DNA of 64,000 bases from Manis javanica (lineage: Eukaryota; Chordata; Mammalia; Pholidota; Manidae): NCBI RefSeq assembly GCF_040802235.1, contig NC_133167.1, forward strand, positions 511,001-575,000, read 5' to 3'. The position numbers were made by a program, and so were the translations under genes. Each line of letters begins with the position of its first letter. Positions within the stretch are counted from its first letter, which is position 1. Positions 56,101 through 64,000 of the stretch are shown piece after piece. Below the pieces are notes generated by a model that did not search any database, was not told the DNA's origin, and was given only the letters and a program-made list of their open reading frames with translations.

Positions 56101-56681
56101 ATTTTAATTTAGACTTTTGGGAACTATGACAGCTTTGAAAAACAGGCACCCGCTCTTCTAGAACTCAGTCTCTGGGCTCCCTGTCACCCCTTCCCCACAA
56201 CCTATTGGCTTTCGAGAAGACCCTTCTCCGCCCCACTACGGTCACCGGTGAGCCACTCGGGCGGGTCCCACGGCGCCCTTCGCCTTGTCTCCCCGTTAGC
56301 TGCCAAGACCTCCCTGCGGGTCAGGCTCAGAGGGTCGGGGCGCGGACCACCAGCCGGCGGACACCGGGCGCCGAGGCCGGCGCGCCGTCAGTCCCCACCC
56401 ATCGACCGGCTCGCGCCGCCGCTCTCCCTCCGCCGGGTCCGGCGCCTCCCCGGCGCTGCCGCCCCCGCCCCGCCCCGGCGAGCCGAGCCTGCGAGCAGCT
56501 GTCAGAGGGGCGCGCGGCGGAGCCTGGGCCGCGGCCGGAGGCGGGCAGCCCCATCTTCCTCGAGCAAGGCGGTGCGGGTCGCCGCCCCCGACCGCTGGGC
56601 CCTTCGCCGCTGCCCCGGGAGCCGCTCACCCTCCATCATTTCCTGCGACTGGTGCTGGCCCGCGCCGCATTCTGCCGCCAT
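37974..56681 (-). CDS. PPP1R7: Protein phosphatase 1 regulatory subunit 7 (SDS22), complete, 10 coding exons
   Basis: SDS22 is a leucine-rich-repeat protein that binds the catalytic subunit of protein phosphatase 1. With inhibitor-3 (PPP1R11) it forms the complex that is remodelled by p97/VCP during PP1 assembly, and it acts in mitosis in the nucleus and cytosol. Ten GT-AG exons on the - strand add up to exactly 360 codons, the human length. Residues 1-80 form an acidic N-terminus (MAAECGAG, then [12 protein letters not shown]). Residues ~80-310 hold consecutive ~22-residue repeats of the form L..L..L.L..N.I.KIENL. The end, an LRR cap, reads [10 protein letters not shown]. The ATG at 56681-56679 sits in a GCCAACATGG context that also fits a YY1 site. 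All junction phases agree. The gene starts in a CpG island shared with the PASK side. It is certain and intact. Confidence 0.98.
39025..39305 (+). mobile_element. Tigger-type (pogo) DNA transposon remnant, copy 2
   Basis: Starts 'cagtggacccctgaacaaca', then 'agcctactgttgatcagaag' and 'gctagagaaaagaag', in the order of Tigger2/MER28-type elements. It is clearly related to the copy at ~2.0-2.29 kb. No transposase is present. Confidence 0.65.
42500..42665 (+). repeat. MIR SINE
   Basis: 'caattcctcagctgtaaaat' followed by 'gggcactgtacaaatcctaa' matches the MIR core and 3' half. Confidence 0.7.
43705..43870 (+). repeat. MER5A-like (hAT) element
   Basis: 'gggcttctcacacttccctg' at the left and 'tttttaacaagctccccagt' at the right match the ends of MER5A-type nonautonomous hAT elements. 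Confidence 0.55.
44025..44111 (-). CDS. PPP1R7: PPP1R7 coding exon 9
   Basis: 29 codons: [15 protein letters not shown] to ELQEFW. The acceptor is cttgttttag and the donor TGG|gtgagt. Confidence 0.95.
44112..47317 (-). other. PPP1R7: PPP1R7 intron 8
   Basis: 3.2 kb. No gene, RNA or nameable repeat seen. Confidence 0.6.
47318..47422 (-). CDS. PPP1R7: PPP1R7 coding exon 8
   Basis: 35 codons: [15 protein letters not shown] to VIEGLENN. The acceptor is cctcttgcag and the donor AAT|gtaaga. Confidence 0.95.
47423..48243 (-). other. PPP1R7: PPP1R7 intron 7
   Basis: 821 bases. Nothing recognised. Confidence 0.65.
48244..48360 (-). CDS. PPP1R7: PPP1R7 coding exon 7
   Basis: 39 codons: [15 protein letters not shown] to LTVLSMQ. 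The acceptor is ctcccacag and the donor CAG|gtaccg. Confidence 0.95.
48361..50004 (-). other. PPP1R7: PPP1R7 intron 6
   Basis: 1.64 kb. An A-rich run at ~49909-49920 is the only simple feature seen. Confidence 0.65.
50005..50167 (-). CDS. PPP1R7: PPP1R7 coding exon 6
   Basis: 163 bases: [15 protein letters not shown] to LGSNRIR, LRRs 4-6. The donor is CGG|gtaggt. Confidence 0.95.
50168..50531 (-). other. PPP1R7: PPP1R7 intron 5
   Basis: 364 bases. Nothing recognised. Confidence 0.65.
50532..50662 (-). CDS. PPP1R7: PPP1R7 coding exon 5
   Basis: 131 bases: [15 protein letters not shown] to ALTELE, two LRRs. The Glu codon is split GA|G by the intron. Donor gtgagt. Confidence 0.95.
50663..51118 (-). 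other. PPP1R7: PPP1R7 intron 4
   Basis: 456 bases. Nothing recognised. Confidence 0.65.
51119..51184 (-). CDS. PPP1R7: PPP1R7 coding exon 4
   Basis: 22 codons: [15 protein letters not shown], then EVLKKVK. This is the first LRR. The acceptor is ttgtttcag and the donor AAG|gtgagg. Confidence 0.95.
51185..51723 (-). other. PPP1R7: PPP1R7 intron 3
   Basis: 539 bases. Nothing recognised. Confidence 0.65.
51724..51779 (-). CDS. PPP1R7: PPP1R7 coding exon 3
   Basis: 56 bases: (E)[18 protein letters not shown]. The acceptor is gctttttcag and the donor GAG|gtaagg. Confidence 0.95.
51780..53706 (-). other. PPP1R7: PPP1R7 intron 2
   Basis: 1.93 kb. It contains one very short LINE-1 3'-end insertion with a perfect target-site duplication (52762-52907). 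The flanks are AT-rich and otherwise unremarkable. Confidence 0.7.
52779..52890 (-). mobile_element. 112-base LINE-1 3'-end insertion
   Basis: An A-tail (read as T run on +) is followed by 'ggtatcattaatctacaatt' and 'cccccacataccccttcaca', the 3'UTR of the young LINE-1 family also seen at 60.9 and 62.3 kb. It is flanked by the 17-base direct repeat ctactactgacactttt at 52762-52778 and 52891-52907. Confidence 0.85.
53707..53835 (-). CDS. PPP1R7: PPP1R7 coding exon 2
   Basis: 129 bases: [16 protein letters not shown], then a Gly/Ser-rich linker and ERGEEDPE. It is acidic and contains likely casein-kinase-2-type serines. The acceptor is gtggattcag and the donor G|gtacca. Phase 1 at both ends. 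Confidence 0.95.
54995..55190 (+). repeat. MIR SINE
   Basis: 'cgtcagttcccccatctgta' and 'ggagtaaatgagaaagggca' follow the order of the MIR consensus. Confidence 0.6.
55735..55880 (+). repeat. L2-like remnant
   Basis: 'tgcctttgcgtggtttcctt' with 'gtccttcaaggttcagatgg' resembles the L2 3' end. Low similarity. Confidence 0.45.
56630..56681 (-). CDS. PPP1R7: PPP1R7 coding exon 1
   Basis: 17 codons plus one base: [17 protein letters not shown]|. Human has Arg where this copy has Cys5. The donor is G|gtgagc. The 5'UTR is probably under 100 bases. Confidence 0.95.
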
Positions 56682-56687
56682 GTTGGC
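56674..56687 (-). promoter_or_regulatory. PPP1R7: YY1-like motif over the PPP1R7 start codon
   Basis: GCCAACATGGCGGC on the - strand overlaps the start ATG and fits the ATGGCGGC core typical of YY1 sites just downstream of housekeeping promoters. Confidence 0.55.
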
Positions 56688-56697
56688 TGCTCGTCCC

Positions 56698-56833
56698 CTT
56701 TCCGGAATCTGTCGCCTCAGGCGCCTCAGCCAATCAGGGCTCCAGCTCCGAGCCTACCTAGCCAATGGAATCCCAGTGCAGGGCTGAGTCCCTGGCGCGC
56801 CCGAGCCCCTGCGCTTCATGGGAGTTGTAGTGC
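56698..56833 (-). promoter_or_regulatory. PPP1R7: PPP1R7 proximal promoter elements
   Basis: Upstream of the ATG on the - strand: an ETS-type core CCGGAA (~56702-56707), two CCAAT boxes read on + (56730-56734, 56762-56766), and ACTACAACTCCCATGAAGC on - (56813-56833), close to the ZNF143/THAP11 'SBS' motif. There is no TATA box. Binding is inferred from motif shape. Confidence 0.6.
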
Positions 56834-57525
56834 AGCCGCGAGGCCGCACTTACCGGGAGCCCCTGCGTCGCCGACCTCACCTCCCCGCAGGTAACTGGAC
56901 AGCGACTGCGAGGGAAGAAGGCAGGGGCAGTCCGGGCCGCACGCACGGAGCCGTGGCTGCAGGAGAGCGGGGAGGCGAATCCGAGACATGTTCTGGGCTC
57001 GTGGGCTCATAGAGGGACACGCCGGGGCGGTCTCTGCGTGGGGCTGCAGAGTGCGGGCCAATCGAGTGCGTCCCTGGCCTCAGGGCCGCGTCTGTACCGT
57101 GGGCCGATTGTGTCCTGGCATCGCCGCGCGGACTGAGCCCGTGTGAAGGGACCGCCTCTAGTTAACGCTCAGCGTGTGGCGCCCGCGGTCGAGCGCGGAT
57201 GGGAGGCCGGAGGCCGGGAACCAGGGGGTAGGACCCGCTCCGTTTGCAGGTGCCGGGACAATCCACTGCCGGCGCCGAAGCCCCCGTCGGCCGCTCGGGT
57301 ATGAGTGGCTCCTGATGGAGCCTCCCGCGTCCCCCACCTCCAGGCGCGCTCCGCGCTGCTCACCCTTCTTTCGAGACCGGAGGAAACGGTTTCCTCCAGG
57401 CTGGAGGAGGCTCGGTCTCTTTTGGCCCCTCTGCGGCGCCGTAGCGGTACTTGGCGCGTCCCTAGCAACCGTTAGCGCGGGCTTCTGCCCGCCGGCTCTC
57501 TGGATCCCGCCTTCAGGTGCCGCTG

Positions 57526-57648
57526 ATTGGCTTTTAAGGCTTGTCAATCGGTGCGAGTCGCTCTGCGATTGGCTGATGGACTAGCGGCGATAGGCTCCCT
57601 CCCGGCGGGGTGAAGTGAACTTGGTGGAGTGACCCTCGCTTTCCCCAG
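57526..57648 (+). promoter_or_regulatory. Candidate PASK promoter and noncoding first exon end
   Basis: ATTGG boxes at 57526-57530 and 57568-57572, and an RFX-type half site (CCTAGCAACC, 57461-57470), precede a good donor CCCCAG|GTGAGA at 57648/57649. By synteny the rightward gene should be PASK. Its first coding exon (MEDGG...) is not in the window, so this exon would be 5'UTR. An alternative donor GCAG|GTAACT lies at 56890/56891. Confidence 0.35.
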
Positions 57649-59790
57649 GTGAGATTCGTGTGCTTCGGGGCGCCTGGCCGGGCTCTGCGGGGTCCCGCCG
57701 GCCTCGGCGCGGCTGTCCGACCAGCCCAAAGCTCGGGGCTCGTGCGGGCCGCGGCCGTTTGCCTGCCAGCCTCTGGGCGCGGCTGCTTGGCCCTGCGCCG
57801 CCCGGACTGAACGCGTGCGTCTGTCAGTCCCGCCTGCTCCCCGGAGTAGGCTTCCGGGAGGCTCGGGGGGCCTGGCCCGCGGGGCCCTGCGCCGCGCACG
57901 AAGCCCGTCGATGCTGGGCGGAGCCCGCGAGGTGGCGCGCACGCCCCTGCCTCCCTCCGCTTCCTTCACGACCCACGCGCGCCCCGGCGTCCCCCTCCTC
58001 ACCCGGTTCTCCACCCAGGGCCCCGCCGCGGCCCGAGCTCCGAACTCGGATGCGGCCGTGATGCCTGGCAGCCCCTGGCCTTCCACACCCCATCGCCCAG
58101 ATAAATCCATGTCAAGTCCAGGTTGAAGTTTCGCTTCTGGGTTCCTCTTTCCATCTCTCTGCCGTTGCCTGGGTTACCGTAACATTTCTCCTCCCCGCCC
58201 TCACCCGGGCGCCTTTGCCCCTGGAGGGATCTTTGTGAAAATGTGTATCTGGCAGTGTTACTACCAAGCACGGACCTTTTTAAAGTCAGTCTTTGGGAAA
58301 GAATGCAGACTGCCTGGGCAGGCGTGGGAGGTCCGGTGGCTCGCCCATGTCCTCCTGTTCTCTCACCGGTGTGCTGAACTCGTCCCACGGGAGCTCTGGG
58401 GATCTTTGCCTTAAGGCGCCTCTGCCAGGCAGGCTTCTTCATTCCACTTTGCTGGGCTCGGTTCTGCCGGAAGCTTTGCTGGCCTGGATCTGGAGGTGCG
58501 CTTTGCTTACACCCTCCACCAGAGCAGTCATCATCCTGGGTATTCTTTTAAGATGCTCCATGCCAGAAACATACAGTCCCAGAATGGCTCTGATGGTGAG
58601 TCAAGTTACCCCTAAACCTGAAGTCCAGAGGAAGGTAGATTGTAGGGTGGCTCAAAATGACATCTTTGCCATTTTCTGCTCTGTTGTCCACTGTGTTAAC
58701 TTCATGCTGAAGTTGATTTTGCTCCTGGGTGTTCGACAGTGGTGGGAGCAGTCGAAGCTATTTGCTTTCTAGCTGTGTTTTGGTGGGAGAAAGGTGGTTG
58801 CTTCCAGAAGTTTAGCAACAAGTATTTTCCCAGAAATTCCCTGCACACCTATCCTGGCTGCTGTTAGGTCCTGCCATGCCTTCTGGAACCAAAAGGCACA
58901 ACAGGAATAGGATGCCTCTGAAGATCCATTCGGTGCTGTATTCAGGTTCCCATGTTTTCTGCTTGGAGCAGGTACCGAAAACAAAACAAAAAACAAACAA
59001 AAAAGCCATTCTAAAAATCGAGGCCTGGGCTTCTGGGCATTTCTAGTTAGTGTTTGAGTCAAACTAGTGAAAAAGAAAGCGATCTCAGCTTGCCTGAAGC
59101 TGGGCTCTGTGCTCTCGGGGCCAGGGGAGGCTCTGCAGAGGCGCTGTGGGCCTGTTCCTGTGATGCGGGCGTGCTGAGCAGTGCTGAGCAGGCCCACAGG
59201 GACTGCCGCCGGCACAGAAGGCACAGAAAGAAAAAGGATTCCCTTTCCTGCCTCCACCTCCCGACCTATCAGCTTCAGGCACTATTTATCTACTTCCTCC
59301 AGTGAAACAGAACATTGCTTGTCCTTACCCTTCCCTCCTTTCCCTTTTCTTGTTATTTTTACAAAGTAAACTTCTATAATATTTACACTGTTTTCTGAAG
59401 AGTTTTATTATTGTTTTTTTACAAAGTAGAGTTTTGTAACATTTGCAGTGTAATCTGAAGCACGTCAATGTGCTTTTGTCTATAGGTTGGTTGTAGTAGA
59501 AAACTAAACTATGATACATTATTGTTATTTGTTGTAGAAATAATGAGTGTATTTAGATGCTTAGAGAAGGAAATGCAAACCCCTGACATTTAAATGTTGC
59601 TACTTGAAGGAAAGCAACCTGTTCTAATAGTTTAATATTTAATTTCTTGCTTTCTACTCACCTTTTGGTTCAGAATTAGCTGCTCTTTTTAGGATCCTGT
59701 GCTGGGTATATATGTGTGTATATAAAGCATCTCTTAATTTTTTAGGATGTAGTAGTTGATTTATACAAACAGATAAATGCAATGTTAGTC
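57649..59790 (+). other. Right flank of CpG island, probable PASK intron 1 start
   Basis: No coding exon recognised. It contains a short imperfect tandem duplication at ~59351-59463. The stretch 58400-58800 is open in one frame but resembles nothing I know. Confidence 0.5.
59351..59463 (+). repeat. Imperfect two-copy tandem repeat (~61-base period)
   Basis: 'tttttacaaagtaaacttct' ... 'gttttctgaag' is followed ~61 bases on by 'tttttacaaagtagagtttt' ... 'gtaatctgaag'. Confidence 0.7.
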
Positions 59791-60888
59791 ACAAACCATG
59801 ACAGTGAAGTCAACACTTTTAAGCCCACCACCCATATGAAGAACCAGGCAGCCCTTTGCCATTGTGCCCTCCCCCGTTCCAGCTTGCTTGGGACTCTCAG
59901 AGGAAACAAACCTCCTGCCTGGAGTTTGAGTTTATCACATAAATGTGAATCCCTAAACAGTATATTTCAATTTGGGGGTGGGGTGTTATGAAAAGGGAAT
60001 TCTGTTGATACGCTTTTGTAACTTGATTTTTTTTTTTTTACTTATGTTGCTACGATTTATCCTTGCTGTGTGTGTAGAAGTTGTTTTCACTGCTGTAATT
60101 GATAGCATGAATATACCAGAATTTAAAATCTGTTTTCTTGTTGATGAATGTTGTGTCCTATTCTTTTCCTTTTTTTCTCTTACTATTGTGAACCATGCTG
60201 CCCTGAACATTCTTGAGTGACAAGGATTTCTATAGACTTTTAAGTCTAAGAGTAGAATATACTGTTAGAGTAGGTGGATATTTGACTTAAATTGTTTTCT
60301 AAAGACATTGTATCATTTTCTTGTGGAGCCACATCTTTATCAACATGGGGTATTATTAGAATTCTTAATTTTCGCTGATTTAATAGATATAAAATAGTCA
60401 TGATTATGCTAATAAAAGTTAAGCCCTTCATCATAGGTTTATTGGCCACTAGGGTGACCTCTTCTGTGAAATTCTTGTTTCTTTCTCATCCATTTTTCTG
60501 TTGGCCTGTGTCTTTAAATTTAAAAAAATTTTAAAAAATTATTGACATTTTAAACTATCTTGGATACTAATTCTCTGATTATATATGTGGCAAATATCTC
60601 CTCCCAAGTTGTGACTTACTTCATTTCTTTATATATTTTGTGAACAGACATTAGCGACTTCAAATTTATCAGTGTTATTTTTTAAAAAGCTAGAGCTTTC
60701 TGTGTCTTAAGAAAACTTGCCCAACCTAAAGTCTTACAGAAAGTCTTCCCAATTTCCTTCTAAAAGTTCAGTGTTTTGACTTACGGAGATTAAGTCTGGG
60801 GACTGATTTTTGCTCAGGATGTGTGCATAGCTCTGTTTTCGTTGTTTCCCATTTGGGAGACGAGTTGCCACAGCACCTTTGTGTGACT
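59790..60888 (-). mobile_element. Old LINE-1 (L1M) fragment, reverse orientation
   Basis: Antisense of L1M ORF2 and 3' region in order: 'cttactattgtgaaccatgc', 'gccctgaacattcttgagtg', 'gtttattggccactagggtg', 'ggatactaattctctgatta', 'cttcaaatttatcagtgtta'. It forms the left flank of the younger LINE-1 insertion. Confidence 0.7.
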
Positions 60889-60997
60889 GTGAATGGCCTG
60901 TACTTCTTATTATTTTTTATTTATTTTGCTATCATTAATGTACAATTATATGAGCAACATTATGGTTACTAGACTTCCCCTATTATCAAGTCCCCAC

Positions 60998-61772
60998 TGA
61001 TGCCGGGGTTCTTGTTCATGAAGTCGAAGAATGAGCTTCACAAACGCTCAAGGTAGGAGAGCAAGGTATAGGCTTTTATTTAGAGATAAAGTGAGAAGAC
61101 AGAGCTCCGGCTCACGCCAGGAGGGGACCAGAGAGTCCGTAGTGGTTCGCTGGCTAGGGGGTTTTATAGGCAGTTGAGGATTTTTCGAGAACATGAGAAA
61201 AAGTTTAGGGGTGTGGACTTACTAAGTAGTCCTAGAATATTAGAATTAACTTGATACAAGTAACTTCCTGCTCTGTTTTCTCCCTGAGATACCAGCATCT
61301 TGGTCTGGGGACAATGAAACAAGGCCACCTGCTCAGCCCCCAAGGTGGGCTGAGGTATTGTTTGCTAAAGAGTAAGTGAAGTGCAGTCTTACCCGTAAAG
61401 ATGGAATCCTTCTTACCTTTTACTGTGTTATGGTTGGGCTTGCATGCTAAATTAGTTTGCCCAGTTTTGCAAAACCACTTCATCAGGTCTGAAGGAGGAA
61501 AGACAGCACATAGGCCTGGGCCTTTTAGCATGTAAAGTGAATTTTATACATGATTATGTGATTAGCATAAAATAAACATGTGCTACTCTTCTATATCTGG
61601 GGTACACCAGCTAATCTCACTGAAGAATGACTCCAGAGCTGAATGTTTAACACAGAGTTTTAGTAGAGGGGTTTCCTTGCATGTAGGTACATTGCTCTGA
61701 CTGTAAATATCCTGCCTTGCTTTTTCCAGAGGCCCTCACCCTGCTCTGATTACACCCACGGTCCCTGTCTCA
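60998..61772 (-). mobile_element. Solo LTR, class I (gammaretrovirus-like) endogenous element
   Basis: 775 bases bounded by TG...CA and flanked by the 4-base duplication CCAC (60994-60997, 61773-61776), as expected for class I elements. On the - strand an AATAAA lies about 80 bases from the 3' end (in CTAAATAAAAGCC), so the element runs leftward. No internal viral genes are present: this is a recombined solo LTR. It interrupts the LINE-1 3'UTR. Confidence 0.82.
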
Positions 61773-62315
61773 CCACCACATACCCCATTACAATCACTGC
61801 CCATCAGCGTAGTAAGATGCTATAGAATCACTACTTGTCTTCTGTGTGTTATACTGTCTTCCCTGTGCCCCCCACCCCCTACATTATGTGTGCTAATCAT
61901 AATGCCCCTTTTCCCCCCTTATCCCTCCCTTCCCACCCATCCTCCCCAGTCCCTTTCCCTTTGGTAACTGTTAGTCCATTCTTGGGTTCTGTGATTCTGC
62001 TGCTGTTTTGTTCCTTCAGTTTTTGCTTTGTTCTTATACTCCACAGATGAGTGAAATCATTTGTTCCTTGTCTTTCTCCACCTGGCTTATTTCACTGAGC
62101 ATAATACCCTCTAGCTCCATCCATGTTGTTGCAAATGGTAGGATTTGTTTTCTTCTTAGGGCTGAATAATATTCCATTGTGCATATGTACCACATCTTCT
62201 TTATCCATTCATCTACTGATGGACACTTAGGTTGCTTCCATTTCTTGGCTATTACAAATAATGCTGTGATAAACATAGGGGTGCATCTGTCTTTTTCAAA
62301 CTGGGCTGCTGCATT

Positions 62316-62456
62316 AAAAAAGATTTTTTTTTATTAAAGTATGATTGATATACACTCTTATGAAGGCTCCACATGAAAAAACAATGTGGTTACTACATTT
62401 ACCCATATTATCAAGTCCCCACCCATACCCCAACGCACTCACTGTCCATCAGTGCA
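62316..62456 (-). mobile_element. 141-base LINE-1 3'-end insertion nested in the LINE-1
   Basis: The same LINE-1 3'UTR ('ttatcaagtccccacccata') with an A-tail on the left. It is flanked by the 14-base perfect repeat tgggctgctgcatt (62302-62315, 62457-62470), which splits the ORF2 sequence of the host LINE-1. Confidence 0.87.
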
Positions 62457-63027
62457 TGGGCTGCTGCATTCTTAGGGTAAATTCCTAGGAGTGGAATTCC
62501 TGGGTCAAATGGTATTTCTATTTTGAGTTTTTTGAGGAACCTTCATACTGCTTTCCACAATGGTTGAACTAATTTACATTCCCACCAGCAGTGTAGGAGG
62601 GTTCCCCTTTCTCCACAACCTCGCCAACATTTGTTATTTGTCTTTTGGATGGTGGAGATCCTAACTGGTGTGAGGTGATATCTCATTGTGGTTTTAATTT
62701 GCATTTCTCTGATGACTAGCGATATGGAGCATCTTCTCATGTGCCTGTTGGCCATCTGAATTTCTTCTTTGGAGAACTGTCTGTTCAGCTCCTCTGCCCA
62801 TTTTTTAATTGGATTATTTGCCTTTTGTTGAGGTGCGTGAGCTCTTTATATATTTTGGATGTCAACCCTTTATCGGATCTGTCATTTATGAATATATTCT
62901 CCCGTACTGTAGGGGACCTTTTTGTTCTACTCATGGTGTCCTTTGCTGTACAGAAGCTTTTTAGTTTGATGTAGTCCCACTTGTTCATCTTTGCTTTTGT
63001 TTCCCTTGTGAATGGCCTGTATTTCTT

Positions 63028-64000
63028 CAGGGAGAAGTAGAAGTCCTCAGTGACACATCAGGTGTCCATATGTGACAGCCTTTTGCTGTCCCTTTGATCA
63101 GTTCGGTCACTCCTTCCCAAACACGTCGGCACCGTAGAGCGCACTGAGTCTTCACACATGGCCGCCTGAGTGCTTCCCAGGGCCTGGATCTATGGGTTCG
63201 TTTCTTTGTTATTGAAGGTGGTTCATTCTCCTGTGTTCCAATGTTTCTTCCTCCACTGTGTCTCCAATCAGATTTTGGGTCATCTCAGTTCCTATCTCTT
63301 CTCTCTCATATTTTTATGTTTTCATTTCTCTGTGTTGCTTTCTGGGTTATTTGTTCCAGTGTATCTTTCAATTCACTAATTTTCTTTTTGGTTGTGACTA
63401 CCTGCCTGTCTTAGCCATCTACTGACACTGAAATTAATGTGGCTGAGATATAAATTACGCACATAAAAATGTGCCAGCGTTAAGTACATAGGTCAGTGAG
63501 TACAGCGACATATATACAACCCGGCAGTCACAACCATCATCGGGTCCGAGAGCGCTTTGGTCACCCTAAGTCCTCTCCTTGTGCTCTTTCTCGGTCGACC
63601 TCCCTGCCCAATCTGCACTAGCCCCGGACAGCCGCGGCTCTGCTTGGCGTCCCTTAGGCCAGGTCTGTCTCGGGGTCACTGGAGTCCTGCAGGCTGTGGT
63701 CCTTAGTGTCTGGCTGCCCTGGCGCGTTGTGATGGTTCTGAGATTCATCCATGCCATTGTTTTTATTTCCAGTTCATTAATTTTATTGCTAAGTAGGGTC
63801 CCTCTGTGTGGGACACTTCCATTTGCTTTCCTGTTCTGTGGCTGGACATGTGGGTTGTGTCCAGGTTGGGGCTAGTAGGGATAAAGCTGTTGTAAACATA
63901 CGTGTGGGAGTCTGTGTGGACGTGTGCTTTCCTTTCTTTTGAGTGGGTGCCTAGCAGTGCATTACTGTGTCCTCAGGCCCCTGGCACACGGCTTCCCAAA
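63028..64000 (-). mobile_element. Old LINE-1 (L1M) sequence right of the young insertion
   Basis: Antisense L1M ORF2 is clearest at ~63720-63990: 'ttctgagattcatccatgcc', 'ggttggggctagtagggata', 'aaagctgttgtaaacatacg'. The part nearer 63.03-63.4 kb is less certain. The window ends inside this element. Confidence 0.55.

Larger units (their letters stand above)
53836..56629 (-). other. PPP1R7: PPP1R7 intron 1 with MIR and L2
   Basis: 2.8 kb. It holds a MIR (~54995-55190) and an L2-like stretch (~55735-55880), then passes into the CpG island near 56.25 kb. Confidence 0.65.
56250..58100. promoter_or_regulatory. CpG island, shared PPP1R7 / PASK-side promoter region
   Basis: A sharp rise in GC and CpG content from ~56.25 to ~58.1 kb covers PPP1R7 exon 1. 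In human, PPP1R7 and PASK are arranged head to head at this place. The length and CpG richness are typical of a constitutive two-way promoter. Confidence 0.85.
60909..63007 (-). mobile_element. Young LINE-1, 5'-truncated, with two nested insertions
   Basis: On the - strand it encodes the ORF2 C-terminal region ([49 protein letters not shown]), with a few lesions, then a 3'UTR and an A-rich end at 60909. It is 5'-truncated at ~63007. The 20-base flanks gtgaatggcctgtacttctt (60889-60908) and gtgaatggcctgtatttctt (63008-63027) are its target-site duplication with one mismatch. About 1.2 kb is LINE-1 proper; the rest is a solo LTR and a second short LINE-1 end. Confidence 0.88.

Noticed and set aside
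56205-56894. Long + strand open frame through the CpG island (~229 codons)
   Set aside because: Pro/Arg/Ala-rich product typical of CpG islands, antisense to PPP1R7 exon 1, with no domain.

Overview
The window is nuclear DNA from a placental mammal. It has long GT-AG introns, mammalian LINE-1, MIR, L2 and Tigger-type repeats, a CpG-island promoter, and the gene order of human 2q37.3 read in reverse: HDLBP, ANO7, PPP1R7, PASK side. Two protein-coding genes are well supported and together explain nearly all of the coding signal. The youngest LINE-1 copies have a 3' end that I associate, from memory only, with pangolin (Manis) genomes. I treat the pangolin or other laurasiatherian assignment as a hypothesis.

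Layout. (1) 1-24.46 kb, + strand: the 3' part of HDLBP (vigilin), in 23 coding exons from residue ~152 to the stop (1,117 codons, which fits a 1,268-residue protein). All 14 canonical KH repeats are present, followed by the C-terminal tail, a 3'UTR and a poly(A) signal. (2) 24.47-28.33 kb: GC-rich intergenic DNA with no gene that I recognise. (3) 28.33-32.22 kb, - strand: four decayed exons that match the C-terminal part of anoctamin-7 (ANO7/NGEP), carrying frameshifts, an internal deletion and nonsense codons. Old LINE-1 sequence and a 17-base C run lie among them. The position between HDLBP and PPP1R7 is where ANO7 lies in human, so this looks like a unitary pseudogene. (4) 37.84-56.7 kb, - strand: complete PPP1R7 (SDS22), 10 coding exons that add up to exactly 360 codons. 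(5) 56.25-58.1 kb: a CpG island that serves PPP1R7 on the left and probably PASK on the right. No PASK coding exon is in view. (6) 58.1-64 kb: probably PASK intron 1. It is dominated by old LINE-1 sequence invaded by a younger LINE-1, which was itself invaded by a solo LTR and by a very short second LINE-1 3' end. Each of these insertions has a readable target-site duplication.

The two intact genes act in separate processes: vigilin binds RNA, and SDS22 controls protein phosphatase 1. I see no operon-like or prokaryotic feature, no CRISPR array and no confident RNA gene. The most notable biology is the erosion of ANO7 between two intact neighbours. The nested retroelements and the repeated intron position inside the KH domains come next.
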